In this document: positions 1 through 7,515 of the stretch, piece after piece
Layout: each line of letters starts with the position of its first letter
Position numbering within the stretch: position 1 is the first letter of the stretch
Origin: Asterionellopsis glacialis
Taxonomy: Eukaryota; Bacillariophyta; Plagiogrammaphyceae; Rhaphoneidales; Asterionellopsidaceae
Assembly: GCA_014885115.2 (NCBI GenBank)
Contig: WKLE02004406.1
Coordinates: 1 to 18,195, forward strand
DNA length: 18,195 bases
Reading direction: 5' to 3'
Notes under the pieces: generated by a model
The model's database searches: none
Seen by the model: the letters and a program-made list of their open reading frames with translations, nothing else
Told to the model about the DNA's origin: nothing
Made by a program: the position numbers and the translations under genes

Positions 1-824
1 ATTTTCCCGCAGCCCCGTTGCGATCGTTGATTGCATCTGGGGTACGGTAGTAGGGGTGGGACAATTTTTTCCCGTGGGTATGTGAAAGAATACTATAGTT
101 GAGAAAAGTTCTAAAGTAAAAATTATAAGTAAGCGAGAAAAGACAAGGAATTAGATAAATTCTAATTCCGGAAATTGGCGACGTGTACCAACTGTTGGAT
201 CGGTTTCATCATCCTTAACCTTGATATTTTCTCAGTATGCTGTTGGAGCATTTTTCTGAAGGCTAACAAAAAATACAGTTCAGGTTTTTGTTTGTCTCAC
301 TCCGTTTAGAGCTCTTTTGACGCCTATTCCCAGTATGTCGCCCAATAATCTGCAAGGTTTTCATCTTTTCATCATTTTTTTTGATTAGTTCACAAACCCC
401 GTAAATATCGATTTTCAGATTTTCACAAATTCTTCTGTTCCAGGTGACCCCGTCCTCTAGAGAGGGGGGGATAAAACGTGACGTCACGGAGTAATTTACT
501 TAACGGGGTACGTAGTCGAACCGGCAACCGATACGAATTTTTTTCTTCTCCACCTTTTTATGTAGGGTGCTATGTGCCTCACTGGTCCTTTCCGCCATCA
601 CTTATCACCCTTTCATCAATCTCAAATCACCACTCTCAACTCCCATCTCAACAGAATACTCGCATTAATCCCCAAGTTCCAACCACCACAGGTTACTCCC
701 AGTTGTGATTACAATCGTGATCAAGGCTGCTCAAGCTTTGGGACAGGCAGGTCTTTACTCGCACCGAAAGTTTCCGTAGACGACGACCAAACGTTTTTCG
801 ATAGTTCAAATAATAATTAACAAG
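1..824. other. left intergenic / upstream region
   Basis: No convincing gene is visible. Open frames here are short, mostly begin at GTG or TTG, and show no recognisable domain. The stretch holds a run of seven G at 464-470 and a 12-bp palindrome at 477-488 (listed separately). It then becomes C- and A-rich (580-700) before the pseudouridine synthase start. The pseudouridine synthase frame stays open upstream only to 780, just after an acceptor-like CGTAG, so a short upstream exon in this region cannot be excluded. Confidence 0.5.
477..488. promoter_or_regulatory. perfect 12-bp palindrome with CRE core
   Basis: CGTGACGTCACG is its own reverse complement and contains the full cAMP-response element core TGACGTCA (479-486), the classic binding site of bZIP dimers. 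It lies about 340 bp upstream of the pseudouridine synthase start. Known: TGACGT elements (CCREs) with a bZIP factor control CO2/cAMP-responsive carbonic anhydrase promoters in Phaeodactylum. Function here is inferred from sequence only; one site can occur by chance. Confidence 0.4.
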
Positions 825-2009
825 ATGGTATGGTCTTGTTGGAATGCTCTTTTTGTCTCCAAGGAGCTCATGATCTGGATACTCTTCTTCGCAAAAGCAG
901 TTTCCCCGCTGACGACGGATGAAGGTTTAGCGCGCTTCCGGAGTTGGAGTAAGTTGGGTACCACAGAAAATGAAGATTTTGTGGTTAAAGTAGTCCCCGA
1001 AGACAATAGGAACAGCCGAATCTCACATTTCGGGGCAACTGCCTTCCCAGAATCTCTCCAGACATCCAATGCCGCAAATGTAGCATGCAGCACTGGACGG
1101 TTACTGCTAAACGGTGTAAAAGTATCAGGAGCAAGACATGTAAAAGTTGGCGATCTTCTCACTCTTTCAGCTCAAAAGACTGACTGGCGTACCTTACTAC
1201 CGGATGACCCTAATAGAGCAAAAAGATTTTGTGATGCTCGGTTAAGACTCGTCAACGTCTTCACTGATGAAAAATTTTCTCATTCACCACTTAAGGTACT
1301 TTATGAAGATGATTGCATGGCAATCGTATCCAAACCGGCAGGAATTCACACAATGTCATGGTCTGGAACCCTAGGAAAATCTCTGTGTTTGGACGACTTG
1401 TTACCACTTGTGCTGGAGCCTCCTCGTCAAAGTCAAGATCCGCTTTCTGCACCCCTCCCGCGGCACAGATTGGATGCTAGAGTTGCTGGTCCGGTTGTTG
1501 TGGCAAAAACTCGACGGGCGTTGATAGAGCTTGGTAGAAGTTTTGAGGATAATAGGGTGGAAAAAGAATATCGAGCACTTCTTGTCGGAAAATCTAGTTT
1601 ACTTCCACCTCCGCCGTCAACATTTACTATCCAATCTGATATTGACGGCCGCGAATCTGTCACGATAGTTACATTGTTGGCTCAAACACCGTGCAACGTG
1701 GATGGCCTCATTACGGATGTGAAACTTTTTCCAAAGACCGGAAGAAAGCATCAGCTGAGGCGTCACTGTGCGGAAGTTCTAGGCACTCCAATCCTTGGCG
1801 ACGATCTTCATACGAATAACCAGATAACCGTACGAAAGAGGATTGGTCTTTATCTGTATTGCCGACGAGTGGTCATTCCTCATCCTATAGATAAAGGTCG
1901 CCTTGTAGAAGCGGAAATTCCCGAGCCTAGAAGATTCTCAAGACACAGGGAGAAAGCATTGAAAGGCTACTTATGGCAACAAGAGCACAAACAAAAGGAA
2001 AATGTCTGA
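825..2009 (+). CDS. RluA-family pseudouridine synthase
   Basis: Single-exon protein of 394 residues that should convert specific uridines in RNA to pseudouridine. An S4-like RNA-binding segment covers about residues 75-117. The catalytic domain then starts near 155 (EDDCMAIVSKPAG). The hallmark motif RHRLDARVAG places the catalytic Asp at 217 (normal family form HRLDxxxSG), and the conserved KTGRKHQLRRH near 304-314 is followed by GTPILGDDLH. The first 30 residues include a hydrophobic stretch (MIWILFFAKAV) that may be a signal or organelle-targeting sequence; Met16 is an alternative start. The ATG at 825 has A at -3. The frame is open upstream to 780, so a missing upstream exon is possible. 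RNA target and compartment cannot be told. The gene converges with the exchanger downstream. Confidence 0.9.
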   Translation: MVWSCWNALFVSKELMIWILFFAKAVSPLTTDEGLARFRSWSKLGTTENEDFVVKVVPEDNRNSRISHFGATAFPESLQTSNAANVACSTGRLLLNGVKVSGARHVKVGDLLTLSAQKTDWRTLLPDDPNRAKRFCDARLRLVNVFTDEKFSHSPLKVLYEDDCMAIVSKPAGIHTMSWSGTLGKSLCLDDLLPLVLEPPRQSQDPLSAPLPRHRLDARVAGPVVVAKTRRALIELGRSFEDNRVEKEYRALLVGKSSLLPPPPSTFTIQSDIDGRESVTIVTLLAQTPCNVDGLITDVKLFPKTGRKHQLRRHCAEVLGTPILGDDLHTNNQITVRKRIGLYLYCRRVVIPHPIDKGRLVEAEIPEPRRFSRHREKALKGYLWQQEHKQKENV

Positions 2010-2255
2010 TTGCTCACAAGAATAAAAGCCTTTGATATCTATGCCATTTCCCAAAGAGTTATTGGCTGTAGCAGCTTCAACGGTGATGTGTCTCAGTTAG
2101 TTCAAAGTGAAACGAATCCGTCCACTATTTTACGACGTGGGAGCTACACTCCTCAAAAAGCAGCGAAGACGTTTGCAGCCTACTGAAAAAAACTAATTCT
2201 GAAAACCAAAATTACTGTCCTACTGTTTACAGAGAATCCTACACTGATTCTGTGG
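2010..2255. other. convergent 3' intergenic region
   Basis: Short spacer between the 3' ends of the pseudouridine synthase (+) and the exchanger (-). It contains an AATAAA at 2021-2026, twelve bases after the synthase stop. I see no gene in it. Confidence 0.6.
2021..2026 (+). other. putative polyadenylation signal
   Basis: AATAAA twelve bases downstream of the TGA of the pseudouridine synthase. It is placed suitably for 3' end formation, although it is close to the stop codon. Confidence 0.4.
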
Positions 2256-4641
2256 TTATCTAGATCCAAAATCATAAAGAGACTCTTTTCTATTAGATGG
2301 ACCCTCAGACGAACAAAATTGTGCAGAAGTCGTGGAATCATTACTTTCGTCTCGGATATAATTTGTTCGATCGCCTTCTTCATGGTACGGTTTCTGATCT
2401 GAGACATTGCCCTCTTCATCAAGCTTTTGAAATGCATGTGCTTCCCAATCTCCTCCTTTGAAATCTCGAATAATTAAAGGAAGGATATAATTCAATTCTA
2501 AAATACACAAATGGAAGAGGTTTGTAAATGTTGTGATAAAAGTGCAGAAGAGTCGATGTTGTTGTGAGAGACATTTCGAAAAGATAGGGACGGCAGCAAT
2601 CCGTTAAAAGAAATATTGCTGAAAAAATTCTTTAAAGGCTCCTTACCAAATCTTGCAAAGATACCCATAATAGGTGGTTCGTTGTAATTGGCTTCCATAT
2701 ATTTTTCTTCATCGACATTGATATCAATTTTAAGGATTCGTAATGCCATTTCTGTCGTCCCGCCCAATAGAAAGACTGTCACCAGTACAATCATCATGGT
2801 AACAACAATAAATTGTGGCCGATGCCCAAAGGTATTGGGGAACATGTTTGCACAAGCATATGCTACAGCACCACGTAATCCTGAAAACCATAACATATGT
2901 GCAGTTTTCATATGAATTTTCAAATCTTTCCGAAATGGATTTGTTAATGATAGTGTCCCATCCATATTATCTGTCACTTCAAAGCTATCATTCGTTATTC
3001 TTAATGAAGTGGTATTTCTTGTTGATGTATTTGGAGTAGATTGAAGCACACGCGTACGCTCCCTTGTAGATGATAAAGTAACCGACTGTTGTTCTGACAT
3101 TTCAACAGTCCCACCTCTGCCAGTACTGTTGTTGTAACAGTTCTCGTGGGTGGATAATGACAATGGTGGTGGCGGTGATGATGATGGTAACCATGGCGCA
3201 TGTTGACTTTCTAGTTGTAATATATCTCCGCTTTCTTTTCGTTGAAGCGACCAATTATAGAATAATGTGATAGGATACACATTCATTGCTCTTCCAACTA
3301 AACATGCCAAGATGGACCAACAAATGAGCTTCCAGTTGATGAGTTCATCACCACCACCTCCACTGCTGAAGAATAATCCTGGTACACTCATACCCAATTG
3401 TAAGAAGATACTTGTTTCAGCTAAATGTGCTATCAGCCGAAAGAATACATCTGCATTGGATTCGGTATGATTGGATAGATTGGGGACAATATATCGTCTT
3501 GCAGCTATACCCGTAAAAAGTATGGTCACAATACCTGATAAATGTAATACCTCTGCAATTAAAAATGGTACATACATAATTAAAATATAGAAACTTAATT
3601 CCAACAATGTTGTTTGTCTCATGTCCATCTTTTTCAATATCCAAGCAGATACGATTCCACAGCTTAGACCCAAAGCTAAGGAGCCTATATTCTGTATGAT
3701 AAAATCAATGATAAATGCAACTACTCCCAACACAACTTGTCCAGCCTCATTGTTTCGTTTGACAAATTTGGAAAAACTATGAAATAATACTAATCCAATA
3801 GCATCATTCATGACACTTTCACCAAAGACTAGATAAAATAATTGTGGATCCACACGTTTCGTTTGAAAGACAGCTAATGTCGATACCGGATCCGTAGCCG
3901 ATATAAGTCCCCCAAAGGTTAGCAATTCTGTAAAGGTTATTGTTGATGTTGCTGTCGAATCGTCACCAAGCAAGTTATGAACCTTGGCCATTTGCAAAAG
4001 AACGGCAACTGTCACTGCAGATATTAGTGTGCCCAATCCTGCAAATAAAAATATTGGTGTATAATGACGAAAGAATAATTCTCTTCGTATATGATATCCC
4101 GAATTGAATATAATGGGTGGTAGCAATACCAAGAAAAAGATATTTGGTGAAAAGGATAGTAAAGTATCTGCCACACTGCTATTGTTTGCACCATCGCCAT
4201 TGTTATCATCATTAATGTTGTTGCTATTACTGTTGAGTGAATCATCTTGTTGATCCGACGAAACAAATAATGAAGCGAAACAACCTGCAATAATTCCAAC
4301 AACTAATATCATTCCTGCTTCTGGAATGATAGATGCAAGTTTTGGTCGATCATGTAATAATTTCTTTTTGAGAAGAGAAAAAAAGAAGAAGAAAGCGAGA
4401 GAACGAACAACCAAAAATAAGAACAGAAAGAAGTTTCTTTAGAAATCACAGTCCTTTTTTGTGTTCATGCCTCGCCCTCATTATTCTCTGGAATAGAATC
4501 GACTTAAAAACTTACACTGAGCACAAGAACAAGGGCCAACAAGAAGGAAAATACAACAAAGTAAGATGATATTTCAACTTCAGCCGATTCCGTCATGGCA
4601 TACGTTGTTGTACTGCCATCAATATCATTGTTACTGGTCAT
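2256..4641 (-). CDS. Na+/H+ exchanger (CPA1/NHE family), three exons
   Basis: Membrane antiporter exchanging Na+ or K+ for H+. Exons read from the minus strand: 4641-4516 (42 codons, TM1), 4363-2647 and 2497-2256, giving 694 residues. Both introns have GT-AG ends and join in frame (phases 0 and 1), and both junctions restore family-like sequence (LVLS|KLLHDRPK and GIFARF|ELNY). Landmarks: LLPPIIF at 122-128, ATDPVSTL with Asp200, GESVMNDAIGLV with Glu224, Asn228 and ion-binding Asp229, SGLRGAVAYA with Arg539. About ten further hydrophobic helices fit the CPA1 fold. Odd features: an Asn/Asp-rich loop after TM2 (about residues 80-108) and a Ser/Thr/Pro-rich loop of about 115 residues (417-532) just before the SGLRG helix. 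The C-terminal tail is short (about 85 residues), acidic and polar. Compartment (plasma membrane, Golgi or endosome, vacuole) is not determined; the motifs resemble the NHE6/8-NHX5/6 side of the family. Confidence 0.92.
2498..2646 (-). other. exchanger intron 2 (149 bp)
   Basis: On the minus strand it starts GTAAGG after GCAAGATTTG and ends TGTATTTTAG. Splicing is phase 1 and joins the frame into the last exon. Without splicing the frame ends at the TAG that forms the acceptor itself. Confidence 0.85.
4364..4515 (-). other. exchanger intron 1 (152 bp)
   Basis: The donor is a perfect GTAAGT after CTCAGT and the acceptor is AAAAAG after a long pyrimidine tract. Phase 0. It separates the first transmembrane segment from the rest of the protein. 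The Met codon at 4414, inside the intron, is not the real start. Confidence 0.85.
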
Positions 4642-4655
4642 TTTTTTGTTCTTTT

Positions 4656-4682
4656 TTCACCACTTTACATTCGAGTGGTGAA
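4656..4682 (-). promoter_or_regulatory. 5' leader hairpin with ATG-TAA minimal uORF
   Basis: Perfect 9-bp inverted repeat TTCACCACT / AGTGGTGAA with a 9-base loop, ending 14 bases before the exchanger start codon. Read as mRNA, the loop is CGAATGTAA, so it presents a start codon followed at once by a stop (4670-4665). Known: AUG-stop elements in plant leaders (Arabidopsis NIP5;1) stall ribosomes and regulate the mRNA. Whether this stretch is transcribed depends on the unknown start site. Confidence 0.4.
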
Positions 4683-5242
4683 CACATTCGCTTATGCTTC
4701 AATATTAAATGGTTTGTGCCTTGTTTTAATCACTGATAACGTCAACAAGTATATTCAATCCGTGCTTTCAGCAACAGTACTTTTTTCTTTGTCTTTTAGA
4801 AAGCGATAACAACGGTGCTCATTCTTTTGGCTTTTCAACTGCGACTGATATCTGTTCGTATGCACGCGAGAGACCGAGCTCCTTTTTCGCAGTTCTTTTT
4901 TGAATGAACCCTTTTCTAATATTCGCCAGGTGTGCTCGGCTCGCTCTACATCCTCCGATTAGCTGTTTGTCTTTCCTACTACCTTTTGTACGTTTTTATG
5001 GATAAACAAGCACGAGACCTGCACTCCCTAACAATTGGAGAATAAGAGAAGTGTTTTCAAACGCCTACTACTAAAGCTTCGAAAGAGGTCTTATATTCTC
5101 CCCCGCATACCTGAGCAAATCCCAACTGAACACAGAGTGCACACTGCTGGGCCCAGACCCTACCACACAGCACCAAAAGCTAGTGAATTATTTGTTCTTG
5201 TTCACTTCCTTTTGGTCCAAACACACCAGGGTTTGTTCACAA
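4683..5242. other. intergenic region, exchanger promoter
   Basis: Upstream of the exchanger (-) and of the frame-disrupted locus (+). It is T-rich in 4780-4990. An open stretch at 5035-5250 begins at TTG, has no family-like motif and is not called. No clear TATA box or repeat was found. Confidence 0.4.
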
Positions 5243-5864
5243 ATGGCTAGCAAAGCAATACCTTTTCATTGCTTCTTCTTGTCCCTTGAAGTGCTAGAAG
5301 AAGTTCCTTTTTCTGCCACTGCTTCAGCTTGTCTCCTTGAAAGCCTCTCTTTGAAAAAAATCAAATCTTGTGACAATCAGACATCCCACCTAGAGCTGGA
5401 ACTACACCCATGTTGTTGTCACCCACAATGACCAGTGATACCGCTACATGTCAGTCCACCAATGTCCCACCAGAAGTGACCCTGGTATCACCTGAAGGAA
5501 CTTTTATTGCCCCCTCTATATGTCATCTGCATCTTCGTTTTAGGAAGAGCTTTATTCCACAACCAAGACAAATGACAGTACTATTTCAAAAACAATCATT
5601 GGGTGATCCAAAAAGGTATTAGAATAGTTGAATCAGACGTAGAGGATCAGTCTTATCTTGATCCTCAAATCAAGGCACAGTACATAATGATTCTTGTCAT
5701 GAAGGCCATGCAGGAACTCAGCATTGAATCAATTAACAAGGAGCCATACTGTATTATGAAAAAAAGATCAAACCCACCAAGAAATTGATTATTCCTCAAG
5801 AGATCCAATGTTGTAAATCTAAACCTAAAAACCTAAGGATTTTCAGTGTCAAGGTTCTCCCGCA

Positions 5865-5871
5865 AAAAAAC
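5865..5871 (+). other. slippery-type heptamer A AAA AAC at a frame junction
   Basis: In the upstream frame the codons are CAA AAA AAC, fitting the X XXY YYZ rule for -1 ribosomal slippage. The protein-like sequence continues in the -1 frame immediately after (CTC AAG GAT). A lost A in a run of eight would give the same picture. Confidence 0.35.
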
Positions 5872-6642
5872 TCAAGGATGACTACACCCTTGACAAAAAA
5901 GACCAAAATTATGATGTAGATATCAAATACACTAAGGACTGTGATGATCAGTTGGTGGAACAAGCCCTTAACAACATGAAACAAGATGGAGAAAACCTTA
6001 TTTCTTCTACAGTTTTGCAAAACAAAAGCCAGAAAGTGTCTACTGTTGTTAATATCAGCTTTTAAGATAGGCTGCATTTTGTGGAAGGAGCCACTGTATT
6101 TCACTGAGGTGAAAACCCTGTCCCTTGAAACACAGGCTTCCATGACAAGGCACCAGCTTTACTCCCATAGAAGTGACAGCTGCACAGAGAATTTCTATGA
6201 AAAATTATGCACTACCTTCAACAATTCATCATTTATTTCATCAATTAGGTCACATTTAACAGATCTCCATCCTGACTTTTCCAAATCAAAGCAATTTCTA
6301 CTAGGAGAATACACACTTTGTGCAGAACAAGCTAAGGAATTGATTGGCTTGTACAAGCCAATAATTACAGAAGAAATCATTCCAAATTGGGAACTGAGTG
6401 GTAATAGCAGGGGACAACATATAGCATGTCCAAACCTGACTTTGGCAGGTTCACCTTGAATCACACCATTGATGGTGATAACTGGCACAACTTTATCAAA
6501 ATCCCAGGCCAGTCTTTTCTTTTGTATTGGCGGGCTGTCCTTGATGAAGAGGACCTCTTATCTTTTACCTTGGTCAAACTTCCTGAAGAAATGATTGCAA
6601 CTTCAGCTAACTGTCAGTTGGCATCAACAGCAGCAGCTGCAG

Positions 6643-6662
6643 GATCCAACAAGATCCAACAA
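6643..6662 (+). repeat. 10-bp tandem duplication
   Basis: GATCCAACAA occurs twice in direct succession just upstream of the last frame junction. Ten bases is not a multiple of three, so the duplication itself would shift the frame if recent. Confidence 0.7.
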
Positions 6663-6670
6663 GAGGATCA

Positions 6671-6677
6671 AAAAAAG
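6671..6677 (+). other. slippery-type heptamer A AAA AAG at a frame junction
   Basis: In the upstream frame (stop at 6698) the codons are CAA AAA AAG, fitting X XXY YYZ. The open frame that continues to 7120 is exactly the -1 frame from this point (GAG GAA GAA GAT). Same caution as for the site at 5865. Confidence 0.35.
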
Positions 6678-7120
6678 AGGAAGAAGATGCTGCACTGAGG
6701 AAACAAGAGAGGGAAGAAGATAACAATATTCAACAATTGATGGCATCTAATGTTGATAATGTTGGTAAAGGTGTAAATAAGCTAGCCTGCACTATGTACA
6801 GTAGAGTGATCCATGAGAAAAAAACTGAATTTGGCCAGTGGGACAAAGAAGTGTTTCAGTTAGAAATGAGTCTTCTAGAGATTCATTACAATACAGAGGG
6901 TGTGAACGTAGAAAAGGCTGCAGTCATCCAAAAGAGGATGAATCAGTTAAAATTAAAAATAGCAGAAGCAAAGAAAGAAATTGACAAAGCTAACATCATG
7001 ATTGAAAACAATGCTGTACATGTGGTAAATTCTGCAGTAAAATCCAAACGCAAACGTCAGGTTGATTTGTTATCTTCTTTGAGTGACAGTAATGACAAAA
7101 CCGAAATTCAGGAGACTTAG

Positions 7121-7515
7121 TCTGTCTCAGTTCGTTGATCGTCGTCTGTTTTTGTCGCATTTTGGACTATGTACAAGGTCTACAGTTTTGTCACCGTAGG
7201 GTGGTTTTTCAACAACCGTGCCTGTGTGTGAATTTTTCGCGTTTTAGATAGGAATGAGGAATCTCATAATCACATTTCTGTTCATAAAACATTGCTTCTT
7301 TTTCTGACACACACCTGAAGCAGGATACGAAGATGCGATTGGAGGTGAGGTGGGGAGCCTGTTCTGCATCTGCTGACTGCGATGGGTGATGTATTTTCTA
7401 ATCGCGATTGACAACTCCTTAGCCACAGGAGCATCGTGCCTTGATAGCCCATTCTCGTTGTCCACCTTCACTTCTTCCACATTCAGAAGACAAAATAAAA
7501 ATATATATAATAAAA
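7121..7515. other. intergenic region, SHMT promoter and leader
   Basis: Spacer between the disrupted locus and SHMT. The last 25 bases before the SHMT start are almost pure A/T (ATAAAAATATATATAATAAA), possibly a TATA-like or open leader sequence. A minus-strand open frame spanning 7244-7540 has no supporting features. Confidence 0.4.

Larger units (their letters stand above)
5243..7120 (+). pseudogene. frame-disrupted coding region of unknown family
   Basis: Protein-like sequence runs across all three frames of the plus strand and looks like one former protein of roughly 600 residues. I count about seven frame changes: 5370-5430, 5560-5600, 5759-5765, 5864-5870, near 6060, near 6420 and 6670-6677. 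Three fall on runs of seven A. Few GT-AG pairs offer a splice explanation. Readable parts are an N-terminal Pro/Thr/Ser-rich segment, a Lys/Asp-rich middle, a long intact piece at 5986-6459 and a C-terminal charged helical segment (coiled-coil-like, about 6680-7110) with a KSKRKRQ basic patch suggesting nuclear import. I do not recognise the family. It could be a decayed cellular gene, a remnant of a mobile element, or a gene hit by homopolymer indels; no terminal repeats or integrase/transposase motifs are visible. Neighbouring genes are intact, which argues against generally poor sequence. Confidence 0.5.

Noticed and set aside
490..520. tRNA B-box-like GGTTCGACTAC on the minus strand
   Set aside because: The T-stem does not pair and no A-box or acceptor stem lies at the right distance.
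263..820. Several short open frames on both strands upstream of the pseudouridine synthase
   Set aside because: Two begin with GTG inside the same palindrome, one from ATG at 572 ends at 820; composition looks random and no splice pattern links them convincingly to 825.
806..1162. Minus-strand open frame of 118 codons
   Set aside because: It lies entirely over the N-terminal half of the pseudouridine synthase coding region and shows no motif of its own.
5035..5250. Open frame beginning at TTG before the disrupted locus
   Set aside because: No ATG start, no motif, and no clear continuity with the downstream protein-like sequence.
5243..7120. Interpretation as a retrotransposon with reverse transcriptase or integrase
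   Set aside because: I found no reverse transcriptase YxDD-type motif, no integrase zinc or DDE pattern, and no long terminal repeats at the flanks.
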